DNA of 11,037 nucleotides from Dichloromethanomonas sp964477085. Lineage in GTDB: Bacteria > Bacillota > Desulfitobacteriia > Desulfitobacteriales > Syntrophobotulaceae. Below the pieces are notes generated by a model. The model ran no database searches. It worked only from the letters and a program-made list of their open reading frames with translations, and was not told the DNA's origin. The stretch lies in NCBI GenBank assembly GCA_964477085.1, contig CAYZDF010000076.1:1-11037 (forward strand), written 5' to 3'. Position numbers and translations under genes: made by a program. Below are positions 1-8,000 of the stretch, in pieces; within the stretch, counting starts at the first letter, position 1; every line of letters begins with the position of its first letter.

Positions 1-2805
1 TCCACAGCCAAAGGAATTTAACTGTACCAATTCGAGGTCTTTTCGGGTTGTCACAAAACTAGCTGCTTCATAAAGTCGAGAATGATAGACCCACTGATCA
101 AGTACGCGTAACGGTCTGTTTACATTGCCAAGATGACAGATAGAGTCTTCCGTCAGAACCGCCAGTCCCAAACCCGTAATCATCTCGGGTATGCCATGGT
201 TGATCTCTGGGTCAATGTGATAAGGTCTGCCTGCCAAAACGATACCCTTCTGGTTGTTTTTTTCCAGGTAGGTGAGGATCTCTTCTCCCTTAGCTTTTAG
301 CTCATTGCGGAAAGTATCTCTCTCGGAATATCCTTTATCGACAGCCTGGTCAACTTCTTGTTCAGAGACTCCGAACTTTTTGAATTCCTCATAGAGCCTT
401 ACCTTCATCCGCTGCATATTATCCATTGGCAGGAAGGGGAAGATAAATTGGATCCCTTGTCGTCTTAATTCATCCTCATTAGAATTGATCGCTTCTGGAT
501 AGGAGGTAACAATCGGACAGTTGTAATTATTATTGGCAGCTGTCATTTCCTTCTCATCCCGAGGCAGACAGGGATAGAATATCACTTTGACTCCTTTGTT
601 AATCAGATCCCTGATATGCCCATTGGTTAGTTTTGCCGGATAGCAGAGCGATTCTGAAGGAACGGTCTCCATTCCTAATTCAAAAATCTTTTTGGATGAT
701 CGAGCCGATAATACTACTCTAAAGCCCAGTTCCGTAAATACTGTGAACCAGAATGGATAATGTTCATACATATTGAGTACTCTGGGGATACCGATTTCTC
801 CCCTTGTTGCTTCTTCTTTAGAAAGTGGCTTGTAGTTGAAGATTCTCTTATATTTATAGGCAAAGAGATTGGGAATGTCCTGGGCAGCTTGTTCCAATCC
901 GGCGCCTCTTTCACAGCGGTTTCCAGTCAAGAACTCTCTGCCATCTGAGAAAGCATTCACTGTCAGCAAACAATTATTCCCGCACAATCCACAATATTTT
1001 GTGCTTGTCTCGGTATGAAATTCTTGTAATTCATTCTCTTTGAGAATGGTTGACTGTGTTCCTTTTACATGTCTTTCCCATGCGATCAGCGCTGACCCAA
1101 AAGCACCCATAATGCCCGCTATATCGGGTCTGATAACTTCTCTGCCGGTAATCAATTCAAAGCTCCGAAGTACAGCGTTATTATTAAAGGTACCGCCCTG
1201 AACTACCACCTTCTCTCCCACTTCAGAAGAATCATGCAAGCGGATAACTTTATAGAGAGCATTTTTAACCACGGAATAGGCAATTCCAGCAGCGATACTC
1301 CCAATGTCCGCGCCCTCTTTTTGAACTTGTTTGATTTTGGAGTTCATAAAAACGGTACATCTTGTTCCTAAATCAACAGGGGTTTTTGAAAATAACCCGC
1401 GTTGAATAAATTCGTTAAGAGGTAAGCTAAGGGATTCCGCCAACGTTTCGATAAACGATCCACATCCGGAAGAGCAAGCTTCATTGAGCATGATATTGTT
1501 AATAACCCCATCCCGAATCTGCATACATTTCATGTCCTGTCCGCCGATATCGAGGATGAAATCAACACCGGGAAGGAAATATTCTGCTCCCTTATGGTGG
1601 GCGACCGTTTCTATTTCCCCATGATCGATGCGCAATGCATTTTTGAGAAGGGCTTCTCCATATCCAGTTACAACAGAACATCCGATCGCAGCCTTAGGGG
1701 GGAGAGCGTCATAAAGTTTCTGTAAGGCTGCAATTGTGGAATTAAGTGGACTACCGCCATTACTCCCATAATGAGAGTAAACGAGATTACCGTATTCATC
1801 TATCAGTGCAAGTTTGGTAGTGGTTGACCCCGCATCGATACCAAGAAAACAGGGTCCGGTTACTTCTGCTAATGGCCTCTTTTGCACAGAGTTCTGGCCG
1901 TGTCTGAGGACAAAGTCATTGTATTCCTTATCACTTGTAAAAAGAGGTTGGAGAAGAGCTGTTGCAGACGTTGCATTATGCAAGTTTGGAATATTTTCGT
2001 AAATAGTCTGGAAATTGGTAACCTCTCCTTGTTTGGAGGCCAATGCCGCTCCAATAGCCACAAAGAATTGAGCATTTTCAGGTGCAATGATTTGATCCAC
2101 TTTTAGCTTGAGCGTTTCAATAAAACGTTGTCTTAGTTCAGATAAAAAGGAAAGTGGTCCGCCTAAGAAAGCGACATTACCACGTATGGGTTTACCGCAT
2201 GCCAAACCTGCTATGGTCTGATTAACTACCGCTTGGAAAATTGAGGCGGCGATATCCTCTTTGGCAGCACCCTCATTGAGCAAAGGTTGTATATCGGTTT
2301 TAGCAAATACGCCACAGCGTGAAGCAATCGGATAGATCTCCTTATGCTTTTTAGCAAGTTCATTAAGACCAGCTGCATCTGTCTTCAGTAGAATTGCCAT
2401 CTGATCGATAAAGGCTCCGGTTCCTCCTGCACAGGTGCCGTTCATCCTAAGCTCAGGCGAATCGCCGAAATAGGTGATCTTAGCATCTTCTCCCCCAAGC
2501 TCGATCGCTACATCCGTCTGTGGTATATAGTGCTTGACCGCCTCACTGCAGGCAATCACTTCCTGAATAAAAGGTACTCCAATCTGTTCAGACGTTGTCA
2601 TCCCGCTTGAACCAGTTACATTCATGGTTACGTCAGTATTTTTTAATTGAAGGTACATTTTTTGAAGTAAATTACTGACCGTATGCTGTACATCAGAAAA
2701 GTGCCTTTGGTAATGGCTAAAAATAAGGTTATCCCTATCGTCCAGAATAGCAATCTTAACTGTCGTTGATCCAACGTCCAATCCGATATGCAAGACTTTC
2801 CCCAT
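1..2805 (-). CDS. Fused double acyl-CoA dehydratase activase (BadF/BadG/BcrA/D ATPase x2) with DUF2229/HgdB-like region, C-terminus outside window
   Basis: This open frame has no stop down to base 1, giving 935 codons. Start ATG at 2805 follows AAGGAG with 9 nt spacing. Two ASKHA-type ATPase modules are visible: the first opens with phosphate loop DVGSTT (Asp10), the second with DAGSTTT (Asp324). In dimeric activases such as HgdC, two cysteines hold a bridging [4Fe-4S] cluster. Equivalents are present in both modules: Cys125 and Cys164 in the first, Cys444 and Cys483 in the second (plus Cys448). A further cysteine group (605, 608, 612, 631) and a DUF2229-like stretch from about residue 668 follow. 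The visible part ends at SFGCG, typical of the HgdB-like domain. Full-length relatives are about 1,400 residues, so roughly a third is missing here. Known activases use ATP to drive low-potential electron transfer into a dehydratase or double-cubane-cluster reductase. The substrate of these large fusions is not settled, and none is claimed here. Confidence 0.93.
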   Translation of the reverse strand, partial: MGKVLHIGLDVGSTTVKIAILDDRDNLIFSHYQRHFSDVQHTVSNLLQKMYLQLKNTDVTMNVTGSSGMTTSEQIGVPFIQEVIACSEAVKHYIPQTDVAIELGGEDAKITYFGDSPELRMNGTCAGGTGAFIDQMAILLKTDAAGLNELAKKHKEIYPIASRCGVFAKTDIQPLLNEGAAKEDIAASIFQAVVNQTIAGLACGKPIRGNVAFLGGPLSFLSELRQRFIETLKLKVDQIIAPENAQFFVAIGAALASKQGEVTNFQTIYENIPNLHNATSATALLQPLFTSDKEYNDFVLRHGQNSVQKRPLAEVTGPCFLGIDAGSTTTKLALIDEYGNLVYSHYGSNGGSPLNSTIAALQKLYDALPPKAAIGCSVVTGYGEALLKNALRIDHGEIETVAHHKGAEYFLPGVDFILDIGGQDMKCMQIRDGVINNIMLNEACSSGCGSFIETLAESLSLPLNEFIQRGLFSKTPVDLGTRCTVFMNSKIKQVQKEGADIGSIAAGIAYSVVKNALYKVIRLHDSSEVGEKVVVQGGTFNNNAVLRSFELITGREVIRPDIAGIMGAFGSALIAWERHVKGTQSTILKENELQEFHTETSTKYCGLCGNNCLLTVNAFSDGREFLTGNRCERGAGLEQAAQDIPNLFAYKYKRIFNYKPLSKEEATRGEIGIPRVLNMYEHYPFWFTVFTELGFRVVLSARSSKKIFELGMETVPSESLCYPAKLTNGHIRDLINKGVKVIFYPCLPRDEKEMTAANNNYNCPIVTSYPEAINSNEDELRRQGIQFIFPFLPMDNMQRMKVRLYEEFKKFGVSEQEVDQAVDKGYSERDTFRNELKAKGEEILTYLEKNNQKGIVLAGRPYHIDPEINHGIPEMITGLGLAVLTEDSICHLGNVNRPLRVLDQWVYHSRLYEAASFVTTRKDLELVQLNSFGCG

Positions 2806-2862
2806 TCATCTTTTCTCCTTTTTGTTGGCTAATCATAAAATCTATCCTATCACCCTGTTGCT

Positions 2863-2889
2863 AAAGAACCCATTAATCTTGGATTCTTT
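2863..2889 (-). other. Hairpin in the leader of the activase gene
   Basis: On the minus strand AAAGAATCC and GGGTTCTTT can pair as a 9-bp stem with one G-U pair and a 9-nt loop. It lies in the presumed 5' leader, about 58 nt before the start codon. No run of T follows directly, so it does not look like a terminator. It may be an RNA fold affecting stability or translation, or chance in AT-rich DNA. Confidence 0.3.
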
Positions 2890-2918
2890 TTCTAGTGTAA
2901 ATTCCTCTGTTTAGTAAT

Positions 2919-2990
2919 TAGTACTATTAGTCATCTATGAATTATAGTACTATCCCATAGGACAAAATGCTATTGAAATTTCGTGTCCTA
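2919..2990 (-). promoter_or_regulatory. Candidate regulated promoter of the activase gene with two inverted repeats
   Basis: A perfect TATAAT on the minus strand occupies 2941-2946, predicting transcription from about 2934 and a leader of about 130 nt. No good -35 hexamer sits 16-18 bp upstream. Two inverted repeats frame it. TAGTACTAT (2919-2927) pairs with ATAGTACTA (2944-2952), overlapping the -10 box and the start site. TAGGACA (2958-2964) pairs with TGTCCTA (2984-2990), centred near -40, where an activator could replace a weak -35. Both pairs have arms 25-26 bp apart centre to centre. The protein that would bind is unknown. Confidence 0.4.
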
Positions 2991-3095
2991 ATTAAATTTA
3001 TTGTTTCTATTTACTATAACATATTTTCTACATTTTTTTTCATAAATCCTCTTTAACAACTAATACCATATGCTCGGATAGGTTAACATATTGTT

Positions 3096-3132
3096 AAAAA
3101 TCCCGTAAAGCTTCAGGCTCTACGGGATTTTA
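3096..3132 (-). terminator. Intrinsic terminator after htrA
   Basis: On the minus strand ATCCCGTA and TACGGGAT form a GC-containing stem, extended by A-T pairs to about 11 bp, around a 13-nt loop. It is followed by a short T run. It lies about 40 nt beyond the htrA stop codon and probably ends the long scfB-to-htrA transcript. Confidence 0.85.
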
Positions 3133-3170
3133 TGGCGTTAAAGTACAGAGTAACGAAAATCATTATTATG

Positions 3171-4319
3171 CTACTCAGACCTTATCTCCCCTAAAACGAC
3201 GTCAACGGTATTGGTCTGTCCATCGCGGAAAAACGATATTTTTATCTTATCTCCAGGTTTATATTTAAATAACTGGTGCGTTAATTCCAGAGAATTTGTT
3301 ATGTCAACACCATTAACGGCAGTGACAATATCCCCTGCTTTGATACCCGCTTTCTCAGCTGCTCCGCCGAATTCTACTTTTGAGATATAGCAGCCAGCTG
3401 GCCAGCCCTTGTAGCTGGCATATTCCTCGGTATAACGATCATCAATATTGACCTGCAGGGCAGGATGACTGACATACCCTTTTTCAATGATTTGTTTAAT
3501 GACAGGAAGCGCATCCGTTATCGGGATTGCAAATCCCATGCCCTCGAAACCGGGTGCATCTTTCTTCGCTGAATTGATGCCGATAACCTGACCACTATAA
3601 TTAACGAGTGGCCCCCCACTATTCCCAGGATTAATAGCTGCATCGGTCTGAATCAGGTTAAAGCTTGCCTCACCTTGCAGCATTAAAAACCTGTCTGTAG
3701 CTGAAACCACACCAGTCGTAACTGTACGAGCAAATTCCCTGCCACCTGGATTTCCGATGGCAACCACAGGCTCACCAACTCTAAGCGCATTGGAATCACC
3801 GAGTTGAGCAGCTTTAAGATCTTTCGTATCACTGATCTTAACCACAGCCAAATCAGTCCGGTCGTCTCCGCCAACGAGAGTTCCAGCGACATCCCGACCA
3901 TCAGCCAGAGAAATCATAATCTTCTCTGCACCCTCAATAACGTGATTATTGGTTACAATATAACCGTTTTTCTCATCAATAATAAAACCTGAGCCACTAC
4001 CCACTTCGGTCATTCCACCAGCACCGAATATACTGCCCCTGTATTGAAAATTGGCTACACCCACAACTGCAGGACCGAGTGTACTGGCGATGTTGACAAC
4101 AGGGGATTCTCCCGCTGCGCCATTACCATTGAGTGGCGGAATCTCACCCTGGTGAAGAACAACTTTATTACCGCCTGGCAGAACATCTCCTTGTGGATAG
4201 ACGGCAGGTATCAGCACCACTGCGATTAAACCACCTAAAATAGCACTGACAATGGAAAGGAGAACGGTTGAAAGTATCTTTGGTCTTCTTTCATGTTGAT
4301 AATCTCGGTAATAATCCAT
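3171..4319 (-). CDS. htrA: HtrA/DegP-family membrane-anchored serine protease (S1C) with one PDZ domain
   Basis: The protein (382 aa) has a short charged N-terminus, one membrane segment at about residues 15-40, then an extracytoplasmic trypsin-like domain. The triad is readable as His126 (TNNHVIEG), Asp156 (RTDLAVVKI) and Ser234 (GNSGGPL). One PDZ domain covers about 285-378 and contains the typical GIKAGDIVTAVNG segment. HtrA proteases degrade or refold damaged exported proteins. A single anchor plus a single PDZ is the usual Firmicute layout. The start has AAGGAGG about 9 nt upstream. It follows the yycJ-like gene by only 22 bp. That pairing is known from the walRK region of many Firmicutes, where an HtrA gene sits beside walJ. 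A strong terminator follows. The choice among the paralogues HtrA, HtrB and HtrC cannot be made from sequence alone. Confidence 0.96.
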   Translation of the reverse strand: MDYYRDYQHERRPKILSTVLLSIVSAILGGLIAVVLIPAVYPQGDVLPGGNKVVLHQGEIPPLNGNGAAGESPVVNIASTLGPAVVGVANFQYRGSIFGAGGMTEVGSGSGFIIDEKNGYIVTNNHVIEGAEKIMISLADGRDVAGTLVGGDDRTDLAVVKISDTKDLKAAQLGDSNALRVGEPVVAIGNPGGREFARTVTTGVVSATDRFLMLQGEASFNLIQTDAAINPGNSGGPLVNYSGQVIGINSAKKDAPGFEGMGFAIPITDALPVIKQIIEKGYVSHPALQVNIDDRYTEEYASYKGWPAGCYISKVEFGGAAEKAGIKAGDIVTAVNGVDITNSLELTHQLFKYKPGDKIKISFFRDGQTNTVDVVLGEIRSE

Positions 4320-4341
4320 ATCAAAATACCTCCTTCACATA

Positions 4342-5133
4342 TTATTCTTCCAGAATAACGAGTTCATGCGGTGTATGTCTTGGTGCTACTCTCATTTTTA
4401 ACCGACTGCATCTTTTTTTGACACTGGAATCTTTCAATATCTTCAAAACAGTGGAAAGAGCTATTTCCGGTGTGTTGTTCTCTTCACTCAAATGGGCAAG
4501 CACCACTTTCTGAGTATTCTCCATCAGCCATTCCCGCAATGCTTCTGCTAATTGTAAATTGCTTAGATGTCCACGATTGCTATCAATTCTTTTCTTTAGA
4601 TACCAAGGATACCTGCCTTGCCATAACCTTTGCTGGTCATGATTAGCTTCTACGATATAGGCATCACAGCCCCGCAACTCCCGATGCATGTTTTCAGTGA
4701 TCATACCACTATCCGTGGCAATACCCAGTATATGTTGTTTGCCAACAATTTTGAGTCCATAACTCTCCCGACTATCGTGAGAAGTCGGTACTAACCGGAT
4801 TCTCATCCCTGCTAATTCAATTTCATTTTTTATAATAATCTTCTGTTCAGGGTTAATTTTACCTAGGCTCTCTCCCATCTCTTGCCAGAGGCCATCTGTG
4901 GCATAGACAGGTATTTTAAGCTTTCTTGCCAGGGCACCAACCCCACGGATATGATCACCATGTTCATGTGTAATGATAACCCCTTCCAGTTGAAGCTCGG
5001 AGGTATTGATCATATGAAGATTATCGACGAGCCTTTTAACTGTTATTCCACAATCCACTAAGAAACTTCTGTTATCTTCCCCCACTAATATGGCATTACC
5101 CGAACTTCCACTCGCCAGAGTTGCAAAATGCAT
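4342..5133 (-). CDS. yycJ: YycJ/WalJ-like metallo-beta-lactamase-fold hydrolase
   Basis: The 263-residue protein opens MHFATLASGSSGN, the usual YycJ/WalJ N-terminus. It carries the metal-binding motif HEHGDH (His56, His58, Asp60, His61). Other likely ligands are His119 (SHD), Asp141 (ATDSG) and His214 (LAHLSEENN). YycJ proteins are cytoplasmic and have been linked to nuclease activity and to coordinating cell division with replication in WalRK-containing bacteria. The exact substrate is not deduced here. I chose ATG 5133 over ATG 5160: the inner start has a purine-rich AGGAAGGTG just upstream, gives the family's usual length of about 264 residues, and removes a nine-residue tail (MASIQEGER) unlike the family. 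The gene sits 34 bp after the TPR gene and 22 bp before htrA, so the three are probably co-transcribed. No WalR or WalK gene is present nearby. Confidence 0.93.
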   Translation of the reverse strand: MHFATLASGSSGNAILVGEDNRSFLVDCGITVKRLVDNLHMINTSELQLEGVIITHEHGDHIRGVGALARKLKIPVYATDGLWQEMGESLGKINPEQKIIIKNEIELAGMRIRLVPTSHDSRESYGLKIVGKQHILGIATDSGMITENMHRELRGCDAYIVEANHDQQRLWQGRYPWYLKKRIDSNRGHLSNLQLAEALREWLMENTQKVVLAHLSEENNTPEIALSTVLKILKDSSVKKRCSRLKMRVAPRHTPHELVILEE

Positions 5134-5138
5134 CCTTT

Positions 5139-5144
5139 CACCTT
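5139..5144 (-). promoter_or_regulatory. Ribosome binding site deciding the yycJ start
   Basis: AAGGTG on the minus strand, within the longer purine run AGGAAGGTGAAAGG, ends 5 nt before ATG 5133. The alternative ATG 5160 has only a weak GTAAAGA directly before it. Confidence 0.6.
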
Positions 5145-5167
5145 CCTGAATACTTGCCATTCTTTAC

Positions 5168-5800
5168 TTATTTATCCGTCTTAGCGTTAGGATCGATGTT
5201 CATACCTTGAGCACGATTAATCATTTCATCTAGGCTTTTGCTAATTTGTTCATCTGATGTCAGTGCCTTAGCTTTTTGCCACATCTCCTCCGCCTGTTTT
5301 GGATCTTCTTTTTCATAGAAGAGATATACACCATATCCATATAAGGCTTCTACATTTTGGGGTTCACTTTTGATAAGATTTAAATAAGTCTTTTCGGCCA
5401 GTTCCCCATCTCCATAAAGAAAAGCAGAAGTGGCAAGCTTCAGTCTGACTTGATTGTCTTCCTTAACGGTGAGGACATCTTGATAGATTTCGATCGCTTT
5501 TTGCAAGTCTTCGTGGTATTCGTTCATATTTAACTGTCCGGTAACTCTTGATTTATCGTAATAGGCATTACCAAGGGCTATCTTGGTTTCGATATCGTGC
5601 GGACTTTCTTCTAACTTTTTACTGAGAGTTGCTGCAGTTTCCTTCCGCTGTTGATATTCTCTTTCCAACACAGCCCTGCTCTCATCCAGACCCGATTGCG
5701 GATCTGACGGGAAAATCGCCACAAACGACGATCCAATAAGCGTAATACAAATAACAGCAATAATGATACCTACTGTAATTTTTTGCGTCCTCTTCTGCAC
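5168..5800 (-). CDS. Membrane-anchored TPR-repeat protein
   Basis: I place the start at GTG 5800, giving 210 residues. An ideal AGGAGG ends 6 nt upstream. The longer ATG-started frame (from 5881) would overlap the preceding oxidoreductase gene by 59 bp and put unlikely residues before the membrane segment. From the GTG, the protein has a basic tip (MQKRTQK), a membrane helix at about 8-30, a charged, probably coiled region at about 38-66, and tetratricopeptide-like helices at about 67-180. Recognisable TPR features include IALGNAYYDKSR, EDLQKAIEIYQDVL, AEKTYLNLIKSEPQNVEALYGYGVYLF and DPKQAEEMWQKA. TPR domains are protein-interaction scaffolds; here the domain should lie outside the membrane. 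It is 22 bp after the molybdoenzyme gene and 34 bp before yycJ. A role in assembling or tethering a partner is possible, but no partner is shown. Confidence 0.85.
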   Translation of the reverse strand: MQKRTQKITVGIIIAVICITLIGSSFVAIFPSDPQSGLDESRAVLEREYQQRKETAATLSKKLEESPHDIETKIALGNAYYDKSRVTGQLNMNEYHEDLQKAIEIYQDVLTVKEDNQVRLKLATSAFLYGDGELAEKTYLNLIKSEPQNVEALYGYGVYLFYEKEDPKQAEEMWQKAKALTSDEQISKSLDEMINRAQGMNIDPNAKTDK

Positions 5801-5806
5801 TTTTTT

Positions 5807-5812
5807 CCTCCT
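5807..5812 (-). promoter_or_regulatory. Ribosome binding site deciding the TPR gene start
   Basis: AGGAGG on the minus strand is separated by six A residues from GTG 5800. It lies just past the stop codon of the upstream molybdopterin oxidoreductase gene. This supports the GTG start over the overlapping ATG at 5881. Confidence 0.85.
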
Positions 5813-5822
5813 ATGCAATCCA

Positions 5823-7928
5823 TTAATCCAATTCCCATTTCCTAATTTGACAAAATGTATCGTAGTAGGCTGTGCTTTCACCCATTAAGCACATCTTACC
5901 TGTTGTAAGGCAATTGACACCTAAGTATTGCTCCGTGGTCCCTTCCGGGATCACAATGACTTGTTTATGCACTTCTTCAGAAATATATGCTGTAGCAATA
6001 ATTTGCCCTGATTCACTTTCCACAATAACCCTATCACCTTGCTGAATATCGTGCAATGCCGCTGTTTCGGGATGAAGAAAAACCATAAAGCCCTCTTCAG
6101 TTTGAAACTGAGAATGCATTGCCATGTCAGGATGAGGGGTTATCAGGATATAATTATACGCTGATGTTACATTGTTGTCCTTTACTATTATTGGGCGATA
6201 GTCATCAAGATAGATAACATTCTCAGTATTGGTTTTACGCGTCTCCTTATCATTGGTTAAAGCCCGAGGATTGTTTTCTTTGATCAGCTTATTAAGAGCC
6301 ATCATTTCAAAAAATTTTTCTGCTGGACTGCTATTAACTTCATTAGTCAATAATAATTCGTCCTTCGTTAATAACTCTGCCTTGCCACTTGGTGTCAAAA
6401 ACTTTTTATCTTCCCAGGCTGTTTGGGGGATATAGGGTGCCCTGATCGACCCCTTTTTTAAATCCTCCAGAGTTATTCCTACTTTTCGTAATGGCTCAAT
6501 GATATAGTTGATCCATTCAGTGGGAGTGTAAGGAAAGAACTCCCCTATCCCTAACCTCTGAGCCAATTCGGTAAAGATCATTGGCTCTGGTTTTGCTTCA
6601 CCTTGAGGTTCTATAGCCTGTTGGGCGTAGTTTATCCGATTACTCCATGAGGTCGCAACAATATCTTCTTCTTCAAAGATCGTTGTAATTGGCAGTATTA
6701 GATCTGACATAAATGCTGTCTGACTCATCCACATATCTAAGGTTATTTTAAAAGGTATGTTATGCCAAAGTTCCCGCCACTTGATGGAGTCTGGCTCCGA
6801 AACCATAGGGTTGTTACGGGTAACGAAGGCTAATTGAATCTTTGGTTCTATGTCATCTTTCAGCAGTTCATACGCTATGGTTGCGTGGGGGAAAGTACGC
6901 GTTGTATACATCTCTTGAGGTAAAAGAACGGTGTTAAGATTATCCTGATGATACTGATGGGCATAAAAAACTCCTGCTCCTTGGGTGCCAATATTCCCAC
7001 TGATAATTCCCAAGGCATCAATAGCTCTGATCGTATTAAATCCATTGATATAACGTTGTAACCCATACCCCAGATAAAACATAACCGGACGGTTCTGGGT
7101 TACCCTTCTTGCTATTCTTTCAATGTTTTCTTCAGAAACACCAGTTATGGCGGAAACTATTGATGGTGGATAGTCTTTAATTAACGCTGCATAGGGACCG
7201 AAATGAGCAGCATGATCTTTAACGAAATCAAAATCCATCCATCTTTCTCTCAGAATGACATGGGAAATTCCTAAGGCTAAAACACCATCTGTGCCTGGAT
7301 TAACTTGAATGAATTCATTGGCAAAAGCAGAGCTTTTAACTTTTAACGGATTGATTACCATAATATAGGTTCCGTTTTCAGATGCTTGACGTAATAAGGG
7401 AATAAGATGTTTATTGGTGACAGCCGGATCTCTTCCCCATAAAATAATGGTCTTAGAATGGAGAAGTTCCTCCCAGTCACTGCTATAGACTGCCCCAAAA
7501 TCTTTTTTCTGAGCTTCGATTCCTGCCCCCCAACACATGCTTCCCCTGGGCTCAGTCACTCCTCCGAGAGCCTGGAAGAATCGTTGGTCTAATCGTCTGA
7601 GCATTCCATTATGGCCATAGTCGAACATATGAAGTATTGCTTTGGGCCCAGCCGATTGGATTGTTTGTCTTATCTTTTCCTCAATAATAGTGTAAGCGTC
7701 ATCCCAACTGACTCTATGCCATTGTTGATTCTTTTTCAGCAGAGGGTATTTCAGGCGATCCGGAGAATGAACCATGTCTGCAAGTGCTCTGCCCTTAGGG
7801 CAAATGAAACCCCTTACACCCATTGTCTGCATATCCCCGTGTACTTTGATTTTGTCTCCCAAGACTTCTACCAGGAAATTGCAGCAGTCCGGACAGTTTA
7901 AAGGACAAACCGAACGAACGGTTGTCAT
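5823..7928 (-). CDS. Molybdopterin oxidoreductase (DMSO reductase superfamily), cytoplasmic
   Basis: The 701-residue protein has the superfamily layout. An N-terminal [4Fe-4S] motif has pattern C-x3-C-x3-C-x26-C (Cys8, Cys12, Cys16, Cys43). The central catalytic domain includes a cofactor-binding stretch near IILWGRDPAVTNKH (161-174). The C-terminal molybdopterin-dinucleotide domain spans about 591-701. Cys132, in GSMCWGAG, sits where the protein ligand to Mo or W is expected, suggesting cysteine ligation, but this needs a structural alignment. There is no twin-arginine signal, so the enzyme should stay in the cytoplasm. No ferredoxin-like or membrane electron-transfer subunit is encoded next to it. 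Superfamily members include formate dehydrogenases, nitrate reductases and polysulfide or thiosulfate reductases; the substrate here cannot be read from sequence. Start ATG 7928 has AAGGAGG 6-8 nt upstream. It lies 72 bp after scfB with no terminator between, and 22 bp before the TPR gene. Confidence 0.93.
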   Translation of the reverse strand: MTTVRSVCPLNCPDCCNFLVEVLGDKIKVHGDMQTMGVRGFICPKGRALADMVHSPDRLKYPLLKKNQQWHRVSWDDAYTIIEEKIRQTIQSAGPKAILHMFDYGHNGMLRRLDQRFFQALGGVTEPRGSMCWGAGIEAQKKDFGAVYSSDWEELLHSKTIILWGRDPAVTNKHLIPLLRQASENGTYIMVINPLKVKSSAFANEFIQVNPGTDGVLALGISHVILRERWMDFDFVKDHAAHFGPYAALIKDYPPSIVSAITGVSEENIERIARRVTQNRPVMFYLGYGLQRYINGFNTIRAIDALGIISGNIGTQGAGVFYAHQYHQDNLNTVLLPQEMYTTRTFPHATIAYELLKDDIEPKIQLAFVTRNNPMVSEPDSIKWRELWHNIPFKITLDMWMSQTAFMSDLILPITTIFEEEDIVATSWSNRINYAQQAIEPQGEAKPEPMIFTELAQRLGIGEFFPYTPTEWINYIIEPLRKVGITLEDLKKGSIRAPYIPQTAWEDKKFLTPSGKAELLTKDELLLTNEVNSSPAEKFFEMMALNKLIKENNPRALTNDKETRKTNTENVIYLDDYRPIIVKDNNVTSAYNYILITPHPDMAMHSQFQTEEGFMVFLHPETAALHDIQQGDRVIVESESGQIIATAYISEEVHKQVIVIPEGTTEQYLGVNCLTTGKMCLMGESTAYYDTFCQIRKWELD

Positions 7929-8000
7929 AAGACCCCTCCTTACATGAATCTATTTTAGAATGCTTACTTTAACGTTAGCTTAGAACTAAATCGGTTATTA

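Larger units (their letters stand above)
2806..3170. other. Intergenic region, 365 bp, AT-rich
   Basis: No credible coding frame or RNA gene is seen here on either strand. The stretch holds the htrA terminator at its right end, the candidate activase promoter and inverted repeats in the middle, and a leader hairpin close to the activase start. The remainder is simple AT-rich sequence. Confidence 0.6.

Noticed and set aside
3083..3097. TTAACA-TAT-TGTTAA palindrome as a possible Rex site
   Set aside because: The half-sites face the wrong way (Rex sites read TTGTGAA or TTGTTAA toward TTCACAA or TTAACAA) and the spacer is 3 rather than 4. It also sits right at the htrA terminator.
5801..5881. 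ATG start at 5881 for the TPR gene
   Set aside because: It would overlap the oxidoreductase gene by 59 bp. The GTG at 5800 has an ideal AGGAGG and puts a basic tip directly before the membrane helix.
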